Part shown: piece after piece, positions 8,483 through 18,400 of the stretch | Layout of the letters: each line of letters starts with the position of its first letter | Position numbering within the stretch: position 1 is the first letter of the stretch | NCBI GenBank assembly: GCA_913778455.1 | Contig: CAJYVK010000019.1 | Location: 1 to 34,923 of the forward strand | DNA from: an uncultured Hymenobacter sp. | GTDB lineage: Bacteria > Bacteroidota > Bacteroidia > Cytophagales > Hymenobacteraceae | Length of the DNA: 34,923 bases | Direction: 5' to 3' | Translations under genes and position numbers: made by a program | The notes under the pieces: generated by a model | Told to the model about the DNA's origin: nothing | Databases searched by the model: none | What the model saw: the letters and a program-made list of their open reading frames with translations, nothing else

Positions 8483-10207
8483 CTACCAGCCGGGATTTTG
8501 CCGGAAGGCGGGCACCTTGCGGATTTCGCCGTCGGGAATAGGCAGCAGGTACATCTCGGGCCGGAAGTTGTGGCGGCGGATGCTCGATACGATGTCGTAG
8601 GTGTACGTGTAATTGGGCGAGCTTCCGCTACGGGTGACGCGCATGCGCTGGTTGTAGGCGTTGTTGGTCACCATGGCGATTTTCCAGCGCCGGATGTCGT
8701 GCCAGCGGTGGTCTTCGTAGGCCAGCTCGATGCGGCGCTCATTCTGGATGATAGTCCGCATCTGGCTTACGCTCAAGCCGGTCGGGATGCCGTAGCGACC
8801 ATCGCTGCCAGCGTCGATGCCGGCGCGGCGACGCAGCGCTATCAGTTGGGGCATGGCTAGCTCGGGCTGGCCGGTTTCGTTGATGGCCTCAGCGTAGTTG
8901 AGTAGCACTTCGGCGTAGCGCAGCAGGGGCCAGCCGCGCTCGGTGTTGGCGCTGCTGTTGGCGTCGCACATCTTGCGGCAGTAGTAGCCCGTCACGGAGG
9001 TAGTAGCGTCGAAGCCATCGGAAGCCGCGCCCACGAAGGTATTCACCGGGGCCAGCCCGGCGGCCGAGGCCAGGAAGAGCGGGGCCTGGTTGTACACTAT
9101 CGTGTTGTAGAAGCGCGGGTCGCGGCCGACGTAGGGGTTGGTGGCCACGTAGCCCGACGAGGGGTCGGTGATGGGCTTACCGTTTTTCATCGGGAAGGCA
9201 TCCACGATGTTTTGGGTGGGCATGGTGTACTTGGCCCCGCTGCGGGTGGGCGGGAAGAAGAAGCCCTCCATGTCGCGGTTGGCCCCCCGGTTGTAGGGCA
9301 GGATGTACTCGGAGTTGACGCGCTGCAAGAACACCGAGTAGAAGCCATAGCCGGGGGCCGTGGTATTATCCTCAACCAGCGAATACTGCCCCGAGGCAAT
9401 GACGGCCTGGGCGGCGGCGGCGGCCGCCTGCCAGCGGCTCACGTCGTAGTTGGGGTAGCTCACGAGGGCAGCCAGGCTGGCGTCCTGGGTTTCGGCCCCA
9501 CCGTTGAAGAGCGGGCTGGCGGCTTCCAGCAGCAGGCGGCTTTTGAAAGCCAGGCTGGCCCCGCTGGTGATGCGGCCGTAGTCGGTCCCGTTTTGGGCGG
9601 CGGCGCTGGGCAGGCCGGCGGCGCAGGCGTCGAGCTCCTTGCTCAGGTAGCTGATGCAGTCGGCGTACGAGGTACGGGGCGAGTCAATCACGTCTTCAAT
9701 CCCGTACACCTTATCACCGATAATGGGCACCCCACCGAAGCACACCAGCAGCTGCTCGTAGTAATATGCCCGCAGGAAGCGGGCCTCCAGGGCCAGCCGG
9801 GCCTTGGTATTGGCCGAGAGCGGGGTACTAGACAGCTTGAGTTTGGCCAACAGCAGGTTGCAGCGCCGGATGTTGTCCCAGGGCAGTTGCCAGAATTCGT
9901 AGAAGGGGAAGTTGAGCGGCGTAAAGGTGCCGCTGTACAGGACCACCGCCTTCTGGCTCGAGCCCGAAAAGTTGTATTCGGCGTCGTCGGTCGCCTGCTC
10001 GGTGTTGCCGTGCGAGTCCCAGCGGCCCTTGCTGAAGCTGAAGCCGAGGTCGGAGTAAATACGAGTCAGGAAGCCGAACGTGCGGGTACTGTCGCTAAAT
10101 ACCGAGTCTTCGGTGAGGGCGCTGGTGCGCGGCTCCAGAAAGTCATCCTTTTTGCAGGCCGTCGAGAAGGCCAGACCGGCCAGGAGTAAGCCAACTATCT
10201 TTTTCAT
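8483..10207 (-). CDS. SusD/RagB-family outer-membrane glycan-binding lipoprotein (SusD2)
   Basis: 574 residues from the ATG at 10205-10207. The open frame continues upstream to 10282, but only this start gives a lipoprotein signal (MKKIVGLLLAGLAFSTAC, Cys18, then KKDDFLEP). SusD features are ARFLRAYYYEQLLVCFGGVP, SRLLLEAASPLFNGG, LLRYAEVLLNYAEAINE, a QNERRIELAYEDHRWHDIRR segment and the terminal RQNPGW. It is visibly close to SusD3 over most of its length, including shared GGVP-IGDK, ASPLFNGG and RYGIPT segments, so the two are probably tandem duplicates. It lies 159 bp after its partner susC2. That gap is filled by an inverted repeat. Confidence 0.94.
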   Translation of the reverse strand: MKKIVGLLLAGLAFSTACKKDDFLEPRTSALTEDSVFSDSTRTFGFLTRIYSDLGFSFSKGRWDSHGNTEQATDDAEYNFSGSSQKAVVLYSGTFTPLNFPFYEFWQLPWDNIRRCNLLLAKLKLSSTPLSANTKARLALEARFLRAYYYEQLLVCFGGVPIIGDKVYGIEDVIDSPRTSYADCISYLSKELDACAAGLPSAAAQNGTDYGRITSGASLAFKSRLLLEAASPLFNGGAETQDASLAALVSYPNYDVSRWQAAAAAAQAVIASGQYSLVEDNTTAPGYGFYSVFLQRVNSEYILPYNRGANRDMEGFFFPPTRSGAKYTMPTQNIVDAFPMKNGKPITDPSSGYVATNPYVGRDPRFYNTIVYNQAPLFLASAAGLAPVNTFVGAASDGFDATTSVTGYYCRKMCDANSSANTERGWPLLRYAEVLLNYAEAINETGQPELAMPQLIALRRRAGIDAGSDGRYGIPTGLSVSQMRTIIQNERRIELAYEDHRWHDIRRWKIAMVTNNAYNQRMRVTRSGSSPNYTYTYDIVSSIRRHNFRPEMYLLPIPDGEIRKVPAFRQNPGW

Positions 10208-10229
10208 ACTTAATGAGTAAAGGAGTGAG

Positions 10230-10368
10230 GCGGGAGGTGGTGAACTAGTGAGATGGTGAGGTGGTAAAAGGCGAAAAAGCACCAGGGCAAGGACTTGGCT
10301 CTTGCTACCGATTTGTTTTTCGCCATTTCACCTCTTCGCCATCTCACCACCTCACCATTTCACCACTT
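10230..10368. repeat. Long imperfect inverted repeat of octamer units filling the susC2-susD2 gap
   Basis: The arms are about 10230-10279 and 10315-10368. Read on the minus strand, the first arm is a run of degenerate 8-mers of the type NNTGGYGA (AATGGTGA, GGTGGTGA, GATGGCGA, AATGGCGA). The second arm is its approximate complement, ending at a shared GGCGAAAAA core near the loop. The first arm begins at the susC2 stop codon and the second ends about 22 nt before the susD2 start. Transcribed, this would fold into a hairpin of roughly 45 bp with mismatches. Confidence 0.75.
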
Positions 10369-13300
10369 AGAAGGTCACGCTCAGGCCGAAGTTGATGAGG
10401 CGCTGCGGGGGGTAAAGCGTGCGGTTGGTGCCCAGCGTGATTTCGGGGTCGAAATCGTAGAGCTTGTCCAGCGCCGTCCAGGTGAGCAGGTTGGTGCCGT
10501 TGGCGTAGATGCGGGCCGAGGGGATACCCACGCGGCGCAGCAGGTTGGTGGGCAGGTCGTAGTTGATCTGGGCGTTTTTGAGGCGCACGTAGTTGCCCGA
10601 AATCTGCCAGAAGGTCGATTGGTTGGTAATGGGGTCGCTGATGCCCCCCAGCAGCGTGAGGCGCGGGTACTGGGCGTCGTTGCCCAGCTCGGGGGTCCAG
10701 GCCTTGGTGTGTACGTCGGTGAGGTTGGCCGAGAAGGCCTTGATGGCCTCGGCAGCGGCTGACACGTTGAAGTTGCTGGCACCCTGGAACAGGACGCTCA
10801 CGCTGAAGCCCTTGTAGCGCAGGCCCAGGTTGAGGCCGTAGGTGGTGTTGGGCAGGCTGGGGTAGCCAGCCACCTGGCGGTCGAAGTCGTTGATGATGCC
10901 ATCACCGTTCAGGTCCTTGTATTTCAGGTCGCCGGGGCGGGCCCCGGCGGCGGGCTTGGCGACGTCGCGGCTGGCGAGGTCGGCGGCGCTGTAGAAGCCG
11001 TCGAAGATGTACACCCGCTGCTGGCCGATGCTGTTGCCGGTGAAGTTCTGGTAGGCGTACTGGTTGTTGGGCTCGTCCTGGAAGAGAATCTTGTTTTTAG
11101 CAAACGAGTAGTTGCCCTTGATCGACCACGAGAAATCGCGGGAGATGGGGCTCTGGAAGCCCAGCTCCAGCTCGTAGCCCCGGTTGTTGACGCGGCCCAG
11201 GTTGACGGGCGGCAGCGACTGGCCGAAGATGTTCGACACCGTACCGCGGGTAGTCAGGATGTCGGAGCGGTCGTTGTTGAAGAAGTCCACGCTGCCGAAC
11301 AGCTGGTCTTTGAGCAGGCGGAACTCCACGGCCACGTCGAGCTTACGCTCGGTTTCCCAGGTTACGTTGTTGTTGGCCAGGCGGCCTTCCGCAATCCCGC
11401 CGTAGCCCGTGCTGCTCTGGCCGAAGTTGTAGCCGCTGCTGGTAGAGTAGTTCTGCTGATAGTAGTACGAGAAGCGGTTGGGATCGAGCACGTCGTTGCC
11501 CACGAGGCCGTAGCTACCGCGCAGCTTGAGGTAGTTGACCACGGGCACGGCGTTTTTGAAGAATTTCTCCTCGGCGATGTTCCAGCCCGCCGATACGGCC
11601 GGGAAGAAGCCGTAGCGCTTGTCGGACGAGAAGCGGTCGGAGCCGTTGTAGCCCAGGTTGAACTGGAAGAGGTAGCGGTTGTCGTAGTCGTAGCCCACGC
11701 GGCCCGAGTATCCCAGGAAGTTGGCCGGGATGAAGTTGTAGACGTAGTCGCCGTTGGCCGCTTGGTTGGAGTTACGGTTGTAGAGGGCCAGCCCGTACAC
11801 GTGGTGCCGCTCGGCAAACGTGCGGTCGTAGTTGACGATGGCTTGCAGGTTGAGCACCCGGGTGGTGCTGCGCGAGTTGTAGCCCAGCCCGAAAGGCCGC
11901 GTGCGGTAGAGGTTGATGTTCCGGGGCTCGTAGGCCGTGGGGTCGTCGGGCGACTTGCTCGAATCGTAGATAAACGACGGGAAATCGGTGCGCGTGACGC
12001 TGCGCGTGTAGTAGTAGTTGCTGGTATAAGCCACGCGGCCGGTAACCGAAAGACCTTTCAGAATACTGGTCCACACGCCCAGATCCTGCTTGAGCGACAC
12101 CACGCCGTTGACGTTGTTTTCGAAGTTGCGCGAATAGCCGTCGTTGGTGAGGCGACCCACGATATTGTTGACGTCGTAGCTTGAGTTAACGTCGCGAGCC
12201 CACTTGCTGTAGCCGAACGTACCGTTGGGGTTGTAGATGGGGTAGGCAAACGGGGCCAGCGTAGCAAAGCTGCTGTAGTCGTAAAAGGGGTCGTTGTAGC
12301 CGAACGGGCTGGCCGCGTTGGGCGTATTCACTTCGGCAAAGTTGCCGTAGAGGTTCACCTGGGCATCGAGACCCTTGGTGATGTTGATGTCGAGGTTCGA
12401 GCGGTAGTTGTAGCGGCGCTGGTAGTAGTTGCTGTTGATGCCCTGGCTGCCGCTGAAATTCTTCAGCATCCCGTTCTGGTAGAGGTAGCCCACCGACACG
12501 AAGTACTTAACGCGGGGCGAGCCGCCCGACATGTCGATGTTGGCCCGGTACTGCTGGCTCCACTCCCGAAACAGCTCCTTGCGCCAGTTCACGTTGGGGT
12601 GGCCGTAGGGATCTTTGCCGTTGCGATACAGCTCGATGTCGGTGGCCGTGAAGCGCGGGGTAAAGCCCGGCGAGGGGTTGAATTCGTTGTCGTTGATTTG
12701 TGCTTTGTTGTAGAGCTCGGCCGACTGCGCGGCGTCGAGGTACTTGGTAATCTTGGTGGGTTGCGAGAGGCCCATTTCCACGCGGCCCGAAATCTGGGGC
12801 GGGCCGTCCTTGCCCCGGCGAGTGGTAATTACTACTACGCCGTTGGCCCCGCGCACCCCGTAGATGGCGGTAGTGGCGGCATCCTTGAGAATCGACAGGC
12901 TCTCGATCTCGTTGGGGTCAAGGCGCTGAAACTGGTCGTAGCTGTACTGGATGTCATCGACGATGATGAGCGGCTGGTTGTTGCCGTTGTACGAGCTCAC
13001 GCCCCGGATGTAGAACTGCGCCCCGTCGGCCCCCGGCCGGCCCGAGGGCTGCTGCGAGAAGAAGCCCGGCAGGCGGCCCACCAACGTATTCTGCAAGCTG
13101 GCCGAGGGGTTTTCGCGGATTTCCTTGCCGCTGACCTGGCTCACGGCCCCGGTTTGGGTTACTTTCTTTTGCTCGCCGTAGCCTACTACCGTCACCTCGT
13201 CGAGCTTCTGGTCGGTCGATTCCAGCAGTACGTTGACGGTGGTGCGGGTACCTACCTGCACCTCGCTCAGCTTGTAGTTGACGGAGCGGAAGATGAGTAC

Positions 13301-13507
13301 GCCGCCCTTGCCCTTGAGCGGGAGGCGGTAATTGCCATCCACGTCGGTGGTCGTACCGTTGGAGGTCATGCTCTTTTCGTACACGGCGACGCCGGGCACG
13401 GCCCCGAGAAGGTCGCGCACAGTACCCTGTACTACCTGCCCCTGGGCCAGGGCCTGATGAGCCAGCGCACTCAGCGCCAGCACCAGAATGAATAAATAAT
13501 GCTTCAT
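10367..13507 (-). CDS. SusC/RagA-family TonB-dependent outer-membrane transporter (SusC2)
   Basis: 1046 residues from the ATG at 13505-13507. The frame stays open to 13630, but that part is made of the repeat region, and only this start gives a signal peptide (MKHYLFILVLALSALAHQAL, cleavage near ALAQ). Then come a carboxypeptidase-like domain (about 25-98), the SusC signature DEVTVVGYG at 103-111, a plug with IESLSILKDAATTAIYGVRGANG, and a long barrel ending in FGLSVTF, a proper C-terminal aromatic. TonB-driven import of oligosaccharides with SusD2. I see no promoter of its own in the 193 bp upstream, so it is probably transcribed from the susC3 promoter. Confidence 0.96.
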   Translation of the reverse strand: MKHYLFILVLALSALAHQALAQGQVVQGTVRDLLGAVPGVAVYEKSMTSNGTTTDVDGNYRLPLKGKGGVLIFRSVNYKLSEVQVGTRTTVNVLLESTDQKLDEVTVVGYGEQKKVTQTGAVSQVSGKEIRENPSASLQNTLVGRLPGFFSQQPSGRPGADGAQFYIRGVSSYNGNNQPLIIVDDIQYSYDQFQRLDPNEIESLSILKDAATTAIYGVRGANGVVVITTRRGKDGPPQISGRVEMGLSQPTKITKYLDAAQSAELYNKAQINDNEFNPSPGFTPRFTATDIELYRNGKDPYGHPNVNWRKELFREWSQQYRANIDMSGGSPRVKYFVSVGYLYQNGMLKNFSGSQGINSNYYQRRYNYRSNLDINITKGLDAQVNLYGNFAEVNTPNAASPFGYNDPFYDYSSFATLAPFAYPIYNPNGTFGYSKWARDVNSSYDVNNIVGRLTNDGYSRNFENNVNGVVSLKQDLGVWTSILKGLSVTGRVAYTSNYYYTRSVTRTDFPSFIYDSSKSPDDPTAYEPRNINLYRTRPFGLGYNSRSTTRVLNLQAIVNYDRTFAERHHVYGLALYNRNSNQAANGDYVYNFIPANFLGYSGRVGYDYDNRYLFQFNLGYNGSDRFSSDKRYGFFPAVSAGWNIAEEKFFKNAVPVVNYLKLRGSYGLVGNDVLDPNRFSYYYQQNYSTSSGYNFGQSSTGYGGIAEGRLANNNVTWETERKLDVAVEFRLLKDQLFGSVDFFNNDRSDILTTRGTVSNIFGQSLPPVNLGRVNNRGYELELGFQSPISRDFSWSIKGNYSFAKNKILFQDEPNNQYAYQNFTGNSIGQQRVYIFDGFYSAADLASRDVAKPAAGARPGDLKYKDLNGDGIINDFDRQVAGYPSLPNTTYGLNLGLRYKGFSVSVLFQGASNFNVSAAAEAIKAFSANLTDVHTKAWTPELGNDAQYPRLTLLGGISDPITNQSTFWQISGNYVRLKNAQINYDLPTNLLRRVGIPSARIYANGTNLLTWTALDKLYDFDPEITLGTNRTLYPPQRLINFGLSVTF

Positions 13508-13526
13508 ATAACGAATGGGGGAATCA

Positions 13527-13697
13527 GCTGTGAAATGGTGATTTGGTGAACTGGTGAGGTGGATGCTCGCCGCCGGCGGGCACCGCCCGCCGCTACCGGC
13601 AATCGTGAGACTCGGAGTTAGGAAGGACAAAGCCGGGCCAGCGGCCCATTTCCCTCCTTATTGCCCAACTCACTGGCTCACCATCTCACCATTTCCC
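13527..13697. repeat. Long imperfect inverted repeat of octamer units filling the susD3-susC2 gap
   Basis: The arms are about 13527-13562 and 13665-13697, with roughly 26 of 31 positions pairing. The plus-strand left arm reads as AATGGTGA, TTTGGTGA, ACTGGTGA, the same NNTGGTGA octamer type as in the susC2-susD2 gap. The loop of about 100 nt contains a second G/C hairpin (CGGCGGG with CCCGCCG near 13575). The right arm begins 3 nt after the susD3 stop; the left arm ends about 20 nt before the susC2 start. Confidence 0.75.
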
Positions 13698-13700
13698 CGC

Positions 13701-15443
13701 CTACCAGCCTGGATTTTGCGTCAGGTTTAGATTCTTGGTCGTTTCGTCGTAGGGCAGCGGCATGTAGTAGAGCCGGGACTGCCAGCTGAGGGTAGCGGCC
13801 GTGGTGCGGGCGTAGGTGTAAGTGTAGGGGGCAGCCGTTGTGCCAGCCCCGGCCCGCGTGATCTGCATGCCGTAGAGGGGGCCGCTGAGCACGTTCTCGG
13901 CCGTTTTCCAGCGGCGCACGTCCCAGAAGCGGTGCTCTTCGAAGCCCAGCTCGATGCGGCGCTCATTCTGAATGAGGGCGCGGGCATCGCTCTGGCTCAG
14001 AGTGGTCGGGATGCCGTAGCGGCTGCCGGTCCCCGCCGTGAGGCCCGCCCGCTGGCGCAGCGGCACCAGCAAGTTGAGGGCTTCGGTGGTCCGGTTGAGC
14101 TCGTTGAGGGCCTCGGCGGCATTCAGCACCACTTCCGCGTAGCGAAACAGCGGGAAGTTGTGACTCACGTTGGAGTAGGAAGTCGAGCCGGTAAAATCAC
14201 CCAGAAACTTGCGCAGGTAGTAGCCGGTGCGGGTTTGCACGGCCCCGGTGTTGGGCTTGTCGCGCCCCCCCTCGAAGGTTTCGACGTTGCGGCTCAGCCA
14301 GCGGCTGCCCACGGTGGTCGAGCCGGTGGTGACGCCGTTGGCAAACACGGAGAACAGCAGGCGGGGATCGCGGCTGGCGTAGGGGTTTTGCGGGTTATAG
14401 CCCGAACTGGCATCCGTGATGGGCAGCCCGTTCAGCATCGGGAAGGCGTCCACGAAGTTCTGGCTGGGGCTGTTGTAGCCCTGGCTGAGCGCCGGCGAGC
14501 CGAAGCCCATGGGCGCGTTGTACGTTTCGAGGGCGAAGCTGTTGAAGGTCTGCTTAGCCAGGATAATCTCGGTATTCTTCTTCACCGTGAACACGCTGGC
14601 GAAGGCCGTGGCGGCGGGCGAAGTCAGCAGCCCGTGGGCGCCGAGGCTCATCAGCTCCTGAGTGGCGTTGTAGGCCAGCTGCCAGCGGCCGGGGTCGGCG
14701 CTGGGGTAGCCTTGCAGGGCACCCGCCCCGGCCACCTGCCCGCCGTTGAAGAGAGGGCTGGCGGCGTAGAGTAGCAGCCGGGCCTTGAGGGCTAGGGCGG
14801 CGGTACGCGGAATGCGGCCCCACTCGCCATCGGGAATGGCGCTGGGCAGGCGCAGGTCGCCCTTGATGGCGTCGCACTCGCTCACGATGTAGTCCACGCT
14901 CTGGGCGTAGGTGTTGCGCGGCACCGACAAGTCGTCGCTGAGCGTAAAGATCTTGTCGCCAATGAGCGGCACCCCGCCGTAGCGCTTCACCAGCTCGAAG
15001 TAGAGCATGGCCCGGATGAAGCGGGCCTCGGCCTTCCACAGCACGATGTTGGAAGCCAGCGCCGGCACCCGGTCGATGTTGGCCAGGAAGATATTTACCC
15101 GCCGAATGCCCGCGTAGGCAGTGCTCCAGTAGGCATCGGGGTTGTTGACGACGCTGATGGCCCCGTTGGTGAAGTACTGCACCGGCCGGTTGAGGCGCGA
15201 GGGAATCCCGTCGTCGGTACCGGCGTCGAGGTAGTCGTCGCTCACCCGGTTGTAGCCGGTGGGCAGGTAGTTGAAGAGGTCGTTGAAGAAGTAGAGCGCA
15301 ACCGTGGCGTTTTTGTCGCTGGAATCCCACTCCGTTTCGTCGCGGATAAGGTTGCGGGGCTCGGTTTCGGGATCTTTCTGGCAGGCGGTGCTGCCCAGGG
15401 TGAGCAGCGCGGCCAGCGCGGGCAGGTAGAGTTTCGAACGCAT
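13701..15443 (-). CDS. SusD/RagB-family outer-membrane glycan-binding lipoprotein (SusD3)
   Basis: 580 residues from the ATG at 15441-15443, chosen because it gives the lipoprotein signal (MRSKLYLPALAALLTLGSTAC, Cys21, then QKDPETEPR). The longer frame to 15539 overlaps susC3 and has no signal. SusD features are ARFIRAMLYFELVKRYGGVP, ARLLLYAASPLFNGG, LFRYAEVVLNAAEALNE, an IQNERRIELGFEEHRFWDVRR segment and the terminal TQNPGW. Nearest relative in the window is SusD2. It starts 22 bp after the susC3 stop, so the two are a tightly coupled pair. Confidence 0.94.
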   Translation of the reverse strand: MRSKLYLPALAALLTLGSTACQKDPETEPRNLIRDETEWDSSDKNATVALYFFNDLFNYLPTGYNRVSDDYLDAGTDDGIPSRLNRPVQYFTNGAISVVNNPDAYWSTAYAGIRRVNIFLANIDRVPALASNIVLWKAEARFIRAMLYFELVKRYGGVPLIGDKIFTLSDDLSVPRNTYAQSVDYIVSECDAIKGDLRLPSAIPDGEWGRIPRTAALALKARLLLYAASPLFNGGQVAGAGALQGYPSADPGRWQLAYNATQELMSLGAHGLLTSPAATAFASVFTVKKNTEIILAKQTFNSFALETYNAPMGFGSPALSQGYNSPSQNFVDAFPMLNGLPITDASSGYNPQNPYASRDPRLLFSVFANGVTTGSTTVGSRWLSRNVETFEGGRDKPNTGAVQTRTGYYLRKFLGDFTGSTSYSNVSHNFPLFRYAEVVLNAAEALNELNRTTEALNLLVPLRQRAGLTAGTGSRYGIPTTLSQSDARALIQNERRIELGFEEHRFWDVRRWKTAENVLSGPLYGMQITRAGAGTTAAPYTYTYARTTAATLSWQSRLYYMPLPYDETTKNLNLTQNPGW

Positions 15444-15465
15444 AATAGCAGGAGCGGCAGGTGGG

Positions 15466-18400
15466 TTAGAGCTTGATATTGAGGCCGAAGTTGATGAGTC
15501 GCTGCTGCGGGTAGGCGGCGTTGAACACCTCGGGGTCAATGCGGCTGTATTGGCTGAAAGTCACCAGGTTGGTGGCGTTCGTGAAGAGGCGCACGGCTTG
15601 CAGGCGGGCCCGCTTGCTCAGGTTTAGGGGCAGCGTGTAGCCCAGCTCCACGTTTTTGAGGCGCATGTAGCTGTTGTCGTGCAGCCAGTAGCTGCTGGTA
15701 GGCGCGTAGTTATTGATATTGTTACCGATGCCCAGGCGCGGGTGGCTGGCCCCGGGGTTGGTGGGCGTCCAGCGGTCGAGGTGCTGCTCGTAGGCATTGC
15801 CGAAGCCGTTGTTCTGGAAGGCGTATTCGGTCGCGCCTTGCAGGTAGATGGTGCGGTTGAGCACGCCTTGCAGCAGCACAGTCACGTCGAAGCCCTTCCA
15901 GCGGGCACCCAGCGTAGCGCCAAACGGCAGGCTGGGGTTATTACGCCCAATCGGGGCAATGTCGAACTGGTTGATGACGCCGTCGCCGTTCAGGTCCTTG
16001 TAGCGGATGTCGCCGGGCTGGGGCGTGTAGCCCACGATGGTAGCGGCCCCCTGAATTTCGGCTTGGTTCTGGAACAGCCCGTCGGCCACGTAGCCGAAGA
16101 GCTGGCCCACCGGCTGGCCGGTGCGGCGCATCCAGTCGTAGGGGCGGTACACCTCGTCGATGTTCAGCACCTTGGTATACTGCACGCCTAGGTTGAGGCC
16201 AGCCAGCAGGCTAAGCTGCCCGATGTTTTGCTGGTAGGTGAGTTGCGTCGTAACGCCGTAATACTGGTTGCGGCCGATGTTTTCGTCGGGGTAGAGCTGG
16301 CCCAGCAGCGTGGTATTGCGGCCGCGCTGCATCAGCAGGTCGTATTGCAGCGAGTTGTAGTATTCTACCGTGACGCCCAAGTGGTTGTCGAGCAACGCGC
16401 CCTGCACGCCCACGTTTACTTTGCGACCCTTTTCCCAGGTGCGGTTGGTCGAGGCGAGAATCTGCTCGCTGTTCGAGAACTGCGTGCCGGCCCCCGTGCC
16501 GAAGTACGGCTGCGAGGTGTCGAAGTACGTTTGCACGTAGGTGAAGTAGCCCGGCACGTCGTTACCGGTGAGGCCCACCGAGCCGTACAGCTTCAGGTAC
16601 GACAGCCAGTCCTGGGTACCCGCCATAAAGTTTTCCCGCGAGATGTTCCAGGCCAGCCCGCCGGCCGGAAAGAAGCCGTAGCGGAAGGCTCCGTTGTCGG
16701 GGTAGCGGTTCGAGCCGTTCAGACCAAACGCGAACTCGGCCACGTACTTGCCCTCGTAGTTGTACGAGGCGCGGCCCGACAGCCCCTGCACCGTGTAGGG
16801 CAGGTCGGAGGCTTGCACGAAGGACTGGCGCGAGCCCAGCGCTACGGCGTGCAGGCCGTGCGCGCCAAACTGCCGGTCGTAACCCAGGGCAGCTTCCAGG
16901 TAAGTGGTGTTATTCTGGAAGTTGACGCCGCTGTTGTTCTGCTGGTCGCCGTTGGTGCCGTAGCGCGTGTACACGGGCTGACCGTTGGCCCCGGTCGTTT
17001 GCTGGAACACCGCGAAAGTCTTGTCGCGGTAGATGGTTTCCGACAGGCTGGAAAAGTACGAGCCCAGGGCCCGCACCCACAGGCCGGGCGTGAGCTCGTT
17101 GAGCGTACGGCGCAGGTAGAAGTCGGCCAGTACGTCGCGGGTGTAGATTTCGCGGTAGCCCGAGCCCACGGTCTGCGCCCACACGTTGTTCTGGAACTGC
17201 GCGTTGCCGCCGTAGCTACCGTCGGCGTTGTACACCGGGTAGGCCAGGGCCGGCGTGCTGAACAGGTTGGTCAGGATGGATGATAAGCCCGCCCCGTAGT
17301 TGGCCCCCGAGTCGTTGGAGTTCAGGATGCGGCCCAGCAGCCGAATGCCGCCCGTCAGCTTCTTGCTCAGCTGCAAGTCGATGTTGGAGCGGACAATGTA
17401 CGCTTTGTAGTCGTTGCTGGTATTGTACTTATTGATGTCGCTGGTCTTGAGCAGGCCCGACTGGTTGAGGTGCTCCAGGCTGACAAAGTACTTGGAGAAG
17501 GCATTGCCCCCGGTCGCCGAAAACGTGTAGCGATTGAACAGCGACGACTTTTTGAGTACTTGGTCGAGCCAGTTCACGTTGGGGTGCCCGATGGGGTCCG
17601 AGCCGTCCTGGTACTTCTTCAGGTCGTCGGCCGAGTACAGCGGCGTGAGGCCGTCGTTGAGGCGGGCCTCGTTGTTGAGCAGCGCGTAGTTGTAGGCATC
17701 GAGCGAGCGCGGCAGCTTAATGGGCTGCTGAATGGCCGACTGCACCGTGAACGAAATGCGCGGCTGGCCCGGCGTACCCCGGCGCGTGGTGACGTTGAGG
17801 ACGCCCGCGTTGGTGTTGCGCACGCCCAGCATCGACACGGCCAGCGCGTCCTTGAGTACCGTAACCGATTCAATCTCTTCGAGGTCGAAGGCGTTGATCG
17901 GGCGCACGATGCCGTCGATAACTACCGTGGGGTTGCCCTGGCTCAGTAGTGAGCCCAAGGCAAAGTCATTACCGGGCTGGCCCGAGAGCTGAAACGTCTG
18001 CAAGCCCGCCATCTGCCCGGTCAGGGCCGTAATGAAGGACGTTACCGGCAGGCGCTGCAAGGCCGAGTTGTACACGGTCTGGGTCGAGGCCGCCGTGAGG
18101 TCGGGGGCCAGCGAGGTGCCGAACAGCAGGCGCACCGGCTTATGACGCGCCACGGCCGGGTTGCTGGTTTGCAGCATGATAATCGGCGTGAGGTCGCTGC
18201 TCACCGGAAAGCGCCGGATTACCGAGCCGTCGATGCTCACCACCAGCGTTTCGCCGGCTTTAATCTCGGGCATCCGGGCCTGGCCGACCGAGTCGGTAAG
18301 GGCCGTGAAGGAACCGCTCTCGTTGGCCAGCTTCACACCGGTCAGCGGCTCACCGTTTTCGTCGGTTACGGAGGGGGTGAATACCGTCGGGATGGCCTGC

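Noticed and set aside
13508..13630. N-terminal extension of susC2 up to 13630
   Set aside because: The added residues encode repeat sequence and hide the signal peptide; start moved to 13507. Same reasoning for susD2 (10207), susD3 (15443), susC3 (18576), the HTCS (19048) and kduD (26030).
10230..13697. The repeated octamer stretches as CRISPR arrays
   Set aside because: Units are 8 bp, degenerate, without spacers, arranged as inverted arms, and no cas gene is present.
13508..13700. Separate promoter for susC2
   Set aside because: No TAnnTTTG box and no copy of the shared PUL element on the minus strand; the gap is taken up by the inverted repeat.
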